Part shown: one piece after another, positions 44,021 through 55,153 of the stretch
How the letters are laid out: every line of letters begins with the position of its first letter
How positions within the stretch are numbered: position 1 is the first letter of the stretch
Assembly (NCBI GenBank): GCA_002049455.2
Contig: KV918983.1
Span: 1-64,000 of the forward strand
Length of the DNA: 64,000 bases
Origin: Porphyra umbilicalis
Lineage: Eukaryota > Rhodophyta > Bangiophyceae > Bangiales > Bangiaceae
Direction: 5' to 3'
Made by a program: the position numbers and the translations under genes
Notes under the pieces: generated by a model
Seen by the model: the letters and a program-made list of their open reading frames with translations, nothing else
The model's database searches: none
Told to the model about the DNA's origin: nothing

Positions 44021-45403
44021 GGGGGGGGGGGGGGGGGGGGGGGGGCGACGTCGCCACCAGGCTTTTTTCGGCCGCTGGCGAGGCACCGTCGGTGGGCGCA
44101 CGCCCGTCTGTCTAGTCCCTCGCTCTTCTTTTTCTTTTTTGGTTTTCTGCCGCCGCGGCGCGGGAGCGCCCCGCCGCCGCGCGTCGGCCACGTTGGCAGA
44201 AAACGTCGCTGCCGCGGGCGTGCGGCCGCCGCGGCGCCGGCGGGGGTGTGCGCGCGTCGCCGGCGGGCGCGGCTGCGGCGCCCGACGCGGCGGTCGCGTG
44301 GCGGACGGCGCCGCCGCCGCCGCGCCGCGTCCCCGGTGGGCACTCGCCGCGCGCGGCCGCCTCGACGGGGCCGCCGCGACGCACCCGACGTGCCGCTCGC
44401 GGGCAGCGGTTTGTCCTACGTAACGCGGGTGCGCGCCCGCCTCTTGTCGCGGTCCTCGTAGGGTTGCCGGGGCGATGTTGGCCCGTCCGCGCCAGCCCCC
44501 GTTGACGCCTTGTCGCGCTCCTCGGTGTGGACGCTGCCACCGCCAGCACCGACGGTGGTCCCGCCGAGGGGCCATTGCGGGCGAGCGCCGTCCCCCACCG
44601 GCGCGCGCCGACGGCCCCCGCCGCCGCGCATTGCCCGTCTTGCCGTCAGCACATGCCGCGCAGGGCCGCGGGGAGGGCGCCGGGGGGAGGCACACGTTCG
44701 ACGAGGTCGACACGCGACCGGTTGTCGTCATTGGCGTTGTCGGCGCGGGGGCGACCGCCTGTTGGTTGGCGTCGGCTCTCCAGTCTGCTGTGTTGGACAG
44801 CACGGCCAGGTCCCTGCTGGTCCTTGTGTCATTGCGTCGTTCCGGGAATCCTCGTGTGGCCCACGCGCGAGAGGCGATTGCTCCACTGTACGCCTGCTAA
44901 ATTATGGCGCGTCGCCAAAGAATGATTGGATCCGAGCAAGACCAAGTTACAGCATGCTGTGACCGTGCTGTGACTGTGCTTGGAATAAAAGTGCATGCTG
45001 AGGGCTCCTGGATGGCTCTGTGGGAGGCAAGGGCGATCACAGCAATTTTACATTTTGTGGTGTGAGCAGCTCTGAACTGTTGTGACTTACTGTGAGCATT
45101 TCTCAGATTCAATCAATCTTTGGCGACGCACCATAGGCAGCTCTTTGATTGGTCCACCACGCTCTGAACATCAGCGTGGCCATGCGTGGCCATACGGAAC
45201 ACGGGTCTCGGTTCCCACGACGCGGCCTCGGCTCGCGCACGCGCCCGCACTGTGTCGGGTGCGCCCCCAAAACGGCCATCGGCGCACGCCAGGCCGGGTG
45301 GCCCACGCCACCGCCGTCGTGCGCGCCGCATCGGCATCCGCCACCGGCGCGGTTCTGTCCCCTCCCGCCCCCCCCCCCCCCCGCCCCCCCGGTGGCCGCG
45401 ACC
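44021..45403. other. Intergenic region between exportin-4 and the ABCA gene
   Basis: About 1.4 kb. A G-run (44021-44045) and GC-rich host sequence to 44700, no recognisable gene, then a lower-GC patch containing the MITE at 44903-45135. The final 250 bases upstream of the ABCA ATG are GC-rich and end in a C-rich leader. Confidence 0.5.
44903..45135. mobile_element. Tc1/mariner-type MITE with 32-bp TIRs and TA target site
   Basis: The ends 44905-44936 and 45102-45133 are inverted repeats that begin TGGYGCGTCGCCAAAGA and match at 28 of 32 positions. Both are flanked outside by TA, the target dinucleotide of Tc1/mariner insertions. The element is 229 bases without the TA pair, is far lower in GC than its surroundings, has no coding capacity, and contains GTGCTGTGAC-type internal repeats. 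Confidence 0.85.
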
Positions 45404-48400
45404 ATGGCGTACGGGTCGCAGCTCAAGGCGCTGCTGCTCAAAAACTTGCTCCTAACCAAGCGCTCCTTTGGCGGCCTCGCGGTGCAGCTGGCGGCGCCGC
45501 TCGTCATCAACATTTTGCTCTACCTGTCGGACCGCACGTCAGAGGCCAATGGCGGCTTTTTCCGCGACGGCCTCGACACGCCCGTGCCGACCATCCACGC
45601 GCTCAACGCCCTGCCCCGCTGCACGTCCATCTCCTACCCGGACGCGTGCGTGTCGTTTGGCTTTGCGCCCGACACGCCCGACGTGGCGCGGTGGGTGGGG
45701 TTGGCCGCCGACGCGGCGGGGCTGCCGTCGTCAGAGGTGCGGGGCTTCCCGCAAGAGTCGGCGCTCAACGAGTTCCTCGTCGCCCACCCCAACCGCACGG
45801 TGGCGGCGTACGTGTTTGAGGAGCGGGACCTCAACGCCATTGAGGGTGGCAACATCAGCTACGTCGTGCAGTACAATGAGACGGAGCATGACCGCTTTCC
45901 GGTACGTTGGTCGTTTGGGGCAGCGTGGGGGTGGGGGGGGGGATTACGGCAGTGGGGAGACGGGTGTGATTTGGTCAGTGGTCGATGGCGGTACGGCAGG
46001 TGTGGAATACTAACATTGTGTGTGTGGGTGCGGTGTCGGCCTGGTTTTGCGGATGCTTTACCCTGCTGTTGTCATGACCGCACCCGCCTCTTTCATTGGT
46101 ATTCCTTTTCCTTTGCCGCACGCAGCTCGGCTCGTCCGACTTTGTCAGCCGCGTCTTCGTGCCGACCATGGTCCGCCACATGAATCAGGTGCTCATGACC
46201 CAAGTCGCCGGCGGCCGCACCGTGGAGTTGGACCTCTCCCGCGCGGTCATGCCGCACCCGCCCCTGGTGGGCGTCAACGACGCGTACGGCGATTACGGGC
46301 TGCTGCTGACGTTTGCCGTGTACATGGCCAACATGGTGCTCTTCCTCTCAAAAATCGTCAATGAAAAGGTGGCCAAGCTGCGCCAAGCCCTGCGGCTGGC
46401 TGGCCAACGCCAGTCGCAGCACTTTATCTCGTGGGGGCTCCTCTTCTTCCTGACCAACCTCGCGACGACGACGCTGCTCATTTTGTTGGGGCTCGCCTTT
46501 GGCTTCAAGTTCTTTCGTGAAACGACGGCGGCCGTGTACATCCTGACCTTTTTCATTTTTGGGTGCGCGCTCGTGCCGTGGGTGTTCCTCTTTGACACGA
46601 TCACGCGGTCGACCGAGGCCGTCAGCTTGTAGTACGTTTGCGGGCGGGACTGTCCGTCAGAGCGATGCGTGCCGATGGGTGGGAGCCGCGGCGGGGGCGC
46701 CGTGCCATTCTGGGGGGGCGCGGCGGCCCGCTCGCTTCTCCTCAGCCGGTGGTGGGCTGTGGCACCCGCCGCGTCGTGGCCGGCGTGGCACCCGCCGGCT
46801 CTGTGCACGATGGCGTGCCGCCCGCCGCGCGACGGCTTGACGCCTGCCGCCGGCACGCTTGACGGGTTGCCGCCCGTCGGTTTGGGGCCGACCGGGACGC
46901 CTGCGGGGTTCACCCGCGACGGCCGCCCGCCCGTCGTCTGCGCGGACGTGGTGGGGCGGATGAGCCGGGATGCGAGTGACGTGAGCGCGCATCTCTAACC
47001 GGTATGCCCTGTCCGTGTTTTCTTTTTACCTCGATCGACTGCTGTTCATTGTCTTGATTTCCTGGTCCGCCTGGCGCCCTCTGTGCTTTCACGCGCATCC
47101 TGCACGCGCTTGCAGCCTCTTCAATTTCTTCATCGTGAACTATTTCATTGCGACGGGTACGTGCGCGGACCCGTTTTTGTGCTCTTGTTCTTTCTTTGTG
47201 TGTTTTCCGTTCTTTTGTTGTGCAGCAGGGCCGCTCCGCTTGTCAACGTGGGCGTTGCTGCTGCTGAAGGTGCACGAAACTGCAGAAGGCGGTGGTGGGG
47301 TGTGCCTGTGTGTGCTTGTCACGTCCTTGTCTTGACAGTTCTAGCCGTCGGGGCGACGCGCTCGTGCGTGCGTGTGTGTCTTGCCTTGGTTGTTCTTTGC
47401 GGTTCTAACTCTTGGTGCGACGTGTGTGCTTCTTGTCAATTTTCGTTTGCGTCCCCCACACCGCAGGTGCCTTCATCCTGTACGTGGTGGACCAGGATGG
47501 CGAAAATTTGGTCAGCGACAACGTCCTGCCGCTGCGCTTTGTGTTTGCGCTGCTGCCCCCCGTCATGTTCTTCAAGTGCATTACGGATATTGCAAACTTT
47601 GCGCTCCGCGGACAGGGGCTGTCACTGTCGCTGGCGAGCAAGTACACGAGCGTCTTCCCGGTCACGACCTGTTGGGCGTACGTGTGTCCATTCTATTGTG
47701 CTATCGCCCCCCCCCCCCGGTTTGGCTCGTCATTTTGCTCTGCTGCCCCGCTGCTGACCCGCGTCGTGTTCGGACACTCACCCGAATGGCCGTATTCTTG
47801 TTTTTCTGTGCATGTGCTTCACACTCTTCCCCCTTGCGCACCTCCCTTTCACCGCACAGGTGGATGGCGTGGACGAGCGCCGTGGTGATGGTGCTCGCCA
47901 TCTACCTTGACAATGTGGTGTCGTCCCCAACTGGCACGGCGCAGCCGCTCCTCTACTTCTTCCGCCCCTCCTACTGGCGGACGGCCAAAGTGCTGGAGCC
48001 CGTGGTCCCCCCCGAGGCGGCTAACGGCGCCGATGCGGCGGCGTCGCGCGACTCGCCGCCGGCCGTCGACCGGACTGACGGCGCCACCTCCTTTGACGCG
48101 GCCGCCGAGGACCCCGACGTGCGCCGCGAGCGGGAGGCGGTCGACGCGGGCCTCCGCGACGACCGCGCGGTCGTGCTGCGGCACCTCCGCAAAACCTTCA
48201 AGTCGGTCGTGGCCGTCGACGACGTGACCGTGTCCATCCCCCACAACAGCCTCTTTTGCCTGCTCGGCCACAATGGCGCGGGCAAGTCGACGACCTTCAA
48301 CATGCTCACGGGCCTCACGTCCGTGACGGGCGGCGACGCGACCGTGTACGGCCACAGCGTCAAGGACGACATGGCGGGCCTCCGCCCGCTGCTCGGCGTG

Positions 48401-49414
48401 TGCCCGCAGCACGACGTGCTGTTTGACCGTCTGACGGGGGCGGAGCACGTGCGCCTGTTTGCGGCGTTGAAGGGCGTGCCCCGCGCCGCGCGGCAGGCAG
48501 AGGTCGACGAGCGGCTGGCGCAGGTGGCGCTGTCCGACGTTGGGGGGCGCTACGCGGGGCAGTACTCTGGGGGGATGCGGCGGCGGCTGTCGGTGGCGCT
48601 CGCGCTGGTGGCGGACCCCAAGATTGTGTTTCTGGACGGTACGTGTGGGGTGCAGCGTCGGATACGCGGGGGGCAGGGGGTGGAGGGGGGGGAGGACGGC
48701 AATGAGCCGACGGCCGCTGTCTTCTGCGGCGGCTGTGGACGTTCGTTGCGCCGCGCACACTTGCTAACGTGCTCTTTGTCGTCTGCGATTGCTGCATTCA
48801 CGCTCTTTGCTGCGTGTCACTGCCCTTCTCTGCGCCCCCGCTCCCCCCCCCACAGAGCCGACGACCGGCATGGACCCGATCGCCCGCCGCGGCGTCTGGG
48901 ACGCCATCCAGTCTGCCAAAGCCGACCGCGTCCTCATCCTCGTCACCCACTCGATGGAGGAGTGCGAGAAGCTCGCCGACGGGGTCGGCATCGTCTCCCG
49001 CGGGCGCCTCCGCGTCCTCGGCACGCCGCTGCGGCTCAAGGCGCACTTTGGCGCCGGCTACCGCCTCTCCGTCCTCTGCGACGATGACGCGGCGGCGGCG
49101 GCGGTGGCGGAGCTCGCCACCGCCATCCTCCCGTCGACGGTCGCGACGCCCGCCGACGCGGACGCGGAAAGCCGTGAGGGCGTCATGCTCGAACTCCTCG
49201 TGCCCCGCGCGGGGGCGGGTCGGATGAGTGAGCTCGTCGGCGCCCTCGAGGCCCGCAAGGCGGGGGGGGGGGGGTCCGCAGCTTTGGCCTGAGCCAATCG
49301 ACGCTCGAGGAGGTGTTTATCCGCATTGCCGACCTGTCGGCCGAGCCCGAGCCCGAGTTGGAGAAGAAGGGCTGCTGCGCGCGGCTGTGTGGGGGGTGCT
49401 GCTGCTGCAGATGA
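45404..49414 (+). CDS. ABCA-family half-size ABC transporter
   Basis: Six exons: 45404-45901, 46126-46631, 47116-47156 (41 bases), 47467-47677, 47860-48638 and 48856-49414. All five donors are GTACGT, all acceptors are CAG, and phases join exactly. The protein of about 865 residues has the ABCA order: an N-terminal segment (LKALLLKNLLLTKRSFGG) before the first membrane helix, a long lumenal loop, a six-helix domain (SWGLLFFLTNLATTTLLILL and neighbours), then one nucleotide-binding domain with Walker A GHNGAGKST, signature YSGGMRRRLSVA, Walker B KIVFLDEPTTGMDP (split by the last intron after LD) and VTHSMEECEKLADG. The ABCA regulatory end STLEEVFIRIADL is followed by a Cys-rich tail (GCCARLCGGCCCCR). 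ABCA proteins move lipids. The frame changes once, at a G-run (49262-49273). Plant ABCA half-transporters are of similar size. Confidence 0.92.
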
Positions 49415-50977
49415 GGGCGGCCGTTGTGGGGGGGGGGTGGGTGGGCGAGTAACTGTGTGTACTCTGTGTCTTGTTTTGGTTTTTGCAAGCTCCAAACCTT
49501 TGGCGCGACCAGCTCGTATGCGCGACGTTTCTGTTTTCCGGTTGCTCGCCCCTGGGCCGCGGTCGCGCCCCTGCAGCTCCACTGCGCACGCCCGTCCGGC
49601 CCGACGAGCTGCCCACCGCCGTCGGGGTGGCTGCCACCGCGCCGCCGCCTGCTCCGCCCGCTCCGCGCTCGTGGTGCGGCTTGTGCGGCAGCCGTTGCGC
49701 GCCGCTGCCGGCGCGGCGGCGCCCCCCCGACGCGCCTCTGGCTCGGGGTGGGGCTCCCACTGGCGCCGCTCGACACGCACCGGGCCGCGCCCCGCGTCGG
49801 GCGGAGCGGCGGGCGCGGCGCGTCCGCCATGGTGCGGGAGGGGAGGTACAATATCGACGCTGCCACGGCGGCAGGGACAGCCACCCCCGAAGAAAATTCT
49901 GACGCAGCGACAAGGGCACGTACGCATAGCAGACGCGCAACGCACTACGTGATGCTCTGACAGAACGCCTCACGGCCACGCCCACTTGGCTGGTGCGCTG
50001 TAGGGGAGCGGGGCCAGTCCGTTCCTGACTGATTTTTAGGTACAACAAGGTCAAGATGGCACCTTGGGCGTCGACTGTCGTGTTTCGGCACCCGGCGCTG
50101 TGGGGCAGCTTGCAGGTGGTCGTCCTCGCCCAATCTCCGCTTCCGTGCCCCGCATGTCCTGGATTGACAGCGCCCGGCGCGAGTGTCCCGGCTGACCGCC
50201 GTGGCCCGACGGCGGTTTGCATGATGCAAAGGGCCCACCCAGGATGGAGGCGCGCCGTCGGACGGCCACAGCTGGCCCCCGGCGCCAGGTCAGACCACCG
50301 TTTGATCGCCCCCAAGCGGGCAGGACGCCTCGCCCAGGTGACATGGTGGACAGCTCGGGACCACAGCGGGCCCCAATGATGCAGCACGGGCCCAACACTA
50401 TGGCGACAGCTGTCGCGCTTTCCACGCTGGGCGCGTCGCCGCCCCGTCGTTTGGCCAGGACGCGCCGCCAACGTGGTGTGAGTGCCAGCGCACCGGGCCC
50501 AGCTGTCATCGATAGCGCCCGTAAACACAGCAACGACGGGTCTAGCACCAAGCCCGGCGCGCGTGGCCCGGCCTACGGCGGGGACGCGCGGGGACTATGG
50601 GGCACAGCCGCTGTCAGGGCCGGCGTGGTGTACACGGAGGGCCCACGTGGTGTCCCCAAAGCGCCACGCCGTGTGGCCCACCGCAGACGGGGGTGGCGGC
50701 CACTCGGCGACTTGACACTCGAACGTACCCCGAGGAGTCGAGGACGGCGCGCCCCCGCCGGCCACTGCAGCGACGCCCGTCCACGACCGCTGCCGCGGAT
50801 GCCGCGCGTAGCGGCAGGTGGCGGAGAGCGTCGCGCCGGCCTATAAACGCGGCAAGTGGTCGCGCGTCTGCGGGGAGCCACGTCGAGGCAGACGGGAGGA
50901 CCCCCACCGACAAACGGTCCACGAAGGACGTCTGGCCTCTCCACGCGTTGGTCCGTCTCCCCCACGGTGGCGCCACC
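49415..50977. other. Intergenic region between the ABCA and MFS-like genes
   Basis: About 1.56 kb. Long overlapping frames exist on both strands but give basic, low-complexity translations; none carries a domain. The last 140 bases hold a TATA box and a good translation start context for the next gene. Confidence 0.45.
50842..50847 (+). promoter_or_regulatory. TATA box upstream of the MFS-like gene
   Basis: TATAAA in the context GGCCTATAAACGCGG, 136 bases upstream of the ATG at 50978. That leaves room for a 5' UTR of about 100 bases if transcription starts some 30 bases downstream. It stands out because A/T runs are rare in this host DNA. Confidence 0.5.
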
Positions 50978-53246
50978 ATGGGGGCGACGCCCCTCCCCAC
51001 CGGCGAAGCGCCGTCCACCCCCCCCCGCCCCCCCGGCGGTGCCCAACCTTGCGCTATTCTCCCTCGCGCTCGCCTCCCTCTTTGCGCTCGGCGCCGGGGC
51101 GACCGACGCCCTCTTGGGCCTGTACCTCGTCGACACGCTGTCGACGTTTGGGGGCTCCCGCTTGACCGCCCTTGGCGCGCTCGCCGCCGCCGCAGGGGCG
51201 TGCCTCCTCCTCGCCCCTGCCGGCGAGGCCGCGGCGGACCTCCTCGCCGGCGGCCGCAAGCCGCTCATGCTCACCTGCCACTGCATCGCGACGATCGCCG
51301 TCGTTGCGTTTGCGCTCATTGCGGGTATCCACTCCCCGTCCGAGGACGAGGAGCGGGATGTGGACGAGTGGCAACTCATCGCCCTCGCCGTTGCCGTTGG
51401 CGTGCACCGGATGGCCTCCGTGGCGGCCTCGTCGGGCACGACGCTCGTGCAGGCGTCTGCGTGGGGGGATCCAGCCGACCGACCCGCCCGCCAAGCGGTG
51501 CTCCTCTCCATGGCCTACGCGTGGAGGGTGGTCGGCGCTGTCGCAGCGGTAGTGGCGCTGGTGCTGCTCCCCGCGCGGGACCGGGTGCTCCCCTTCCTCG
51601 GCGCCGCCGCATTTGTGCGCCTGCTAACCGTGGCTGTCAGCGCGGCGTGCCTCCACCGTCCCCCGCCCGCGCCGACGCCGCCGACGCCGCCACCAGGCGC
51701 GTCGCCGCCGCCGCCGCCGTCGACGGTGTGGTCCAAGGTCCGCTCCGCCCTGTCGGTGGGGCTCGTGCAAACCCCGCAAGGCCTCCGCCCCATCTACGTC
51801 ACGTGCGCGCTGTTTGGCATGGCGTACGGGGCGCTGGCGTTTATCCGCATCCCTTACTTTGCCTCGGTCATCTTCCAGGTGGAGCCGGGCACCCGCAATT
51901 GCCTGCGGTGGTCGGGCATCAACTTTTGCCTGGCGATGGTCGTCGCCGTCGTCATTGACGCGGCCATCCCCAAAGTCGCCGCCCGCTCGAGCGGCCGCTC
52001 CTCCCGCATCCTGTGGGCGACGACGCTGCTCCTCGGCGGGGGCCTCTTTGTCGGCCTCGCGGTGGCCACCTCCCCCATCGCCGCCGTCATCCTCTTCACC
52101 GCCCAAGCGGTGCCCATCTCGGCACACACCTACCTGTCGCTCGTCTTTTCTGTGGCCCTCGCGCCCGGCCAAAAGCCCGTCACCCGCTCCATGATCCTCG
52201 GCGCGACGCAGCTTGGATTTATCGGTGGCGCGCTCGGCGCGGGCGCCCTCGCCGACCGCCGGGACGAGGGGCTCCGCGACGTCATGGCCGCCGCCGCCGT
52301 GTGCACGGTGCTCGCGGCGGTGGCGGCCATGGCCGTTGGGGGGGTGCCCCCGGTGGAAAAGGTGACGAGCGTCATCACCAATGGCAACGCCCTCGGCGCG
52401 CACCTGGCGGCACGCGTGCGCGCCGCGCTCGGGCGGCGGCCGCCGCCGCCGACGCCGCCGGGCGGCGACGACGGCGGCGACGGGGGCGCCAAGTCGCCGA
52501 CGGCGGCGGCGGCGGCCGCCGACGCGGACGCCAGCGCCGACGGAGATGGCGATGGGGGTGGCGACGGGAGCCCCGCGCGCGGGACGCCCTCGCCGCCGAG
52601 CCCGTGGGCGTCCCCGTCCCCTCGCCGCCCCCGCGGCGGCGGCCACGTCACGTGGGCGGCCGACACGCCCGGCAGCGACTGGGTCGACGACAGCCCCACG
52701 GTGCCCCGTCACCGCCCGTGGCGCCCGCCGTCCCCATCCCCGTGGGGCGCCCCGTTTCCCGTGGCACCGACCCCGCCGCGCACCGCCGCGGGCGGGGACG
52801 ACGACCGCGGCAGCCGGGGTGCACGTGCGGCTGGCGGCAGCGGCGGCGGCGACGGCAGCGGCGGCGGGCGGGCCCGCCCGTGGCCGACCATTGGCCTGGA
52901 GCTCCCGCCCACCGCCGCCGTGTCGCCGCAGCGGTCGTCGCGGGCGCGCGCCGCCGCGCTGCCGCCGCCGCCACACGGGTGGGATGCGGAGCGGATGCCG
53001 CTGACGCCCGCGGCGGTGGCCGCGCACGGCCCGCCGCCGCCGACGCGGGCGGGTGCGGGGGCGGGTGGGGCGGCGGGGGAGCGCACGCCGCTGACGCCCG
53101 GCGGCGGGTGGTGGGCGCCCACGAGGGGCACCCCGCATGCGGCCGCGAAGAGCCCGGGGAGGCGGGCGCTCGACCGCTTCAGCGCGGGCAACCGCAGCGG
53201 CCGGATGGCGGCGGCGATGGACGCGTTCCGCCAGGGTCGGTTGTGA
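50978..53246 (+). CDS. Major-facilitator-like multi-pass membrane protein with long disordered tail
   Basis: The ATG at 50978 sits in a near-ideal context (GCCACCATGG). A frame change in a C-run (about 51018-51036) links the short N-terminus MGATPLPTGEAPSTP to the membrane region. At least 11 to 12 hydrophobic segments follow in two groups split by a Pro-rich loop (about 51655-51725), the layout of the major facilitator superfamily. Examples are NLALFSLALASLFALGAG, TIAVVAFALIAGI, ILWATTLLLGGGLFVGLAV and MILGATQLGFIGGALGAG. After about 470 residues the protein becomes a 285-residue Pro/Gly/Asp-rich tail with two copies of a PLTP(A/G) motif near the end. Substrate cannot be told. Some features recall sugar or sucrose-type carriers, but the diagnostic motifs are not clear. 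Confidence 0.72.
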
Positions 53247-53362
53247 CCAAAGGTGGGGGGGGGGGGGGGGGGGCGCGGCGCCGTGGCGCGAGCGCCTACC
53301 GCTCGTGCGCGGGGGGAACAAGAGCACATAAATAAGGGAGCACATTCCGCACGGGCGGCGTC

Positions 53363-55135
53363 CTACGATGCGGTGAGGGCGACGCCCTGCGGCGACGGCG
53401 GCGGCGGCGGCAACGGTGCGCCCCCACCGCCCGGTCCGCCATCAAAGTAGGCAGCGTCGACGGCCCCAAGGCGCGCCCGCCCGAGCCCACCACGGGCGTC
53501 GGCACCTCGTCCTCATCCCGCTCCGCATAGTCGACACGCTCCGGCGTGCTCTCTGCCGAGTCGAGGCTGCTCGCTACCCCCCCCCCCCCCCGTCGTTGCC
53601 CCCCGCCCCCCCCCCACGCGCCCCCCCCGGCGCCGCCCCCCCCCCGGCGCCGCCCCCCCCCCCCACTCCTCGTCCATATCCCACGCGTGCACGACATTGA
53701 TGGATGACCGCGTCAGTCGGTTGGGGCGACACAGCTCGTCCCACCCGCGCTCCTCCCCCACGGCATCGTCGACGAGGTCCGAGTCCACCCGCCCGTGCCG
53801 CCGCCCACCCCCCGCGGGCGGCGACCGCTCGCCGCCGCCACCATCCGAGGGCGGTGCAAACGAGACCAACGCGGCGGCGGCGGCCGCCGCGGCGGCCGCC
53901 GCGCCGCCGCCCGTCGGCGCCGCCTCGTCAGCCGACGCGCCCGGCGCGCCACCCGGCGGGGCGCGCACGTCCCTGCCGCCCACTGCACCACGCGCCGTGC
54001 GCGCCGACCACCGCCGCACGGGTTTGGTGCCGAGGTGCCACACTTGGTCCGCCTCCTCTTCCCCCTCCGCGTTCGAGTCGGGCCGCGCCGCGGCGGCGGC
54101 AGCGGCAGCGGGGGCGTCGGCGGCGGCACCCGCGCCGCCGCCCGTGCGGGACAAGACGCCTGCCGGCGGGGCGGTGGCGACCAGGGAACGGAGGCGCGTC
54201 ACGTCGATTTCGCGGAGCACCAGGCGCGGGCGCGGGCGCGGGGCGGGCGCGAGACGCCCCGCGGCGGCTGTCTCAACCGCCGTCTTGGGCGGGCGTCATG
54301 ATGTCCCCGGTCTTGATGCACAGCTCCAGGGCGGCCTTGAGCGCGCGCGCCTCCTCCCCAGACAGCGCGCCCGATGGCCCCGCCACTTCGGGCCGCGCGT
54401 GCATGTCAATGGGCGCGCCGAGCCCGTGCCGGTCGTACGTTCGGGTGTGGTCCGACCCGAGCAGCCACTCGAGCCCGGCGGCCATCGAGATGGCCAGCGG
54501 CGCCATCACAAACATGAGCGCCTTGACGACGCCACTGAGGGCCGCACCGACCGACAGGGCGTGGCGGGAGCACACGGCCTGCGGGAGGATCTCCCCAAAC
54601 GGCAGCAGCGCAACCACCGACACGGCAAGCGCAAAGATGCCCCCCGCGTAGAGCTTTCAAGCGTGAGAGGCAGCAGTTCCCTGACGAGCGTCATGCTCAA
54701 GAGGAGGGTGACGAGCAGTCGGCGGCCCTGCCGCCGGACCGGCTGGGTGGCGCGGGCGGCTTTGGCTTCCGCGGGCACCGTCGAGGCGGCCATAATGTTC
54801 AGCCCCACCGTGTCGAGCGACATGAGGCTGAGCGTCAAGCCCGCCGAGGTGGCAGCGAGGACGAGGCACGCCGCAGCGAGGGACCAGAGCGCCCACCGGG
54901 GCAGCGCCGACAGGAGCGTGCCCACCTCCCCAAAAGACTTGGCGGTGAACGCGTTGCCGCCCACATCTGCCGCTGCCGCCACGGTCACTGGGACGACCAG
55001 CGGCGCACCGGCGGTGGGGTCGCCCGCCGCCGACGCGCCCGCTGCCGGGTCCCCCGTCGCGACCGCGACGGCGACGGCGACGGGGACAAGCGCCGCCGCC
55101 GCCGCTGCCACCGTCACCTTGCAGCGCACAATCAT
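53363..55135 (-). CDS. DUF21/CNNM-like membrane protein, apparently without CBS domains
   Basis: CNNM/CorC-type proteins combine a DUF21 membrane domain with CBS domains and are linked to magnesium transport. From the ATG at 55135 the N-terminus is hydrophobic (probable signal or first helix). DUF21 hallmarks follow: SAGLTLSLMSLDTVGL, PVRRQGRRLLVTLLLS, FGEILPQAVCSRHALSVG, then a conserved IMTP box. A one-base frame change near 54655 lies inside the DUF21 domain, not in a long run, and another just after IMTP near 54285. After IMTP, where two CBS domains should begin, there is only Pro/Arg/Ala-rich sequence and a disordered acidic/Gly tail. The C-terminal end is uncertain between two frames (stops at 53363 and 53296); I chose the one ending SPQGVALTAS. 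Confidence 0.7.
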
Positions 55136-55153
55136 GGTGCGCTGCAAGGTGAC
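55113..55153. repeat. Perfect 17-bp inverted repeat enclosing the DUF21 gene start codon
   Basis: Arms 55113-55129 and 55137-55153 (GTCACCTTGCAGCGCAC and its exact complement) with a 7-base loop. The ATG of the minus-strand gene (55133-55135) lies in the loop. Confidence 0.9.

Noticed and set aside
49317-50528. 403-codon minus-strand frame between ABCA and the MFS-like gene
   Set aside because: Overlaps the ABCA end, mixes Arg/Gly/Trp without any motif, and has no good start.
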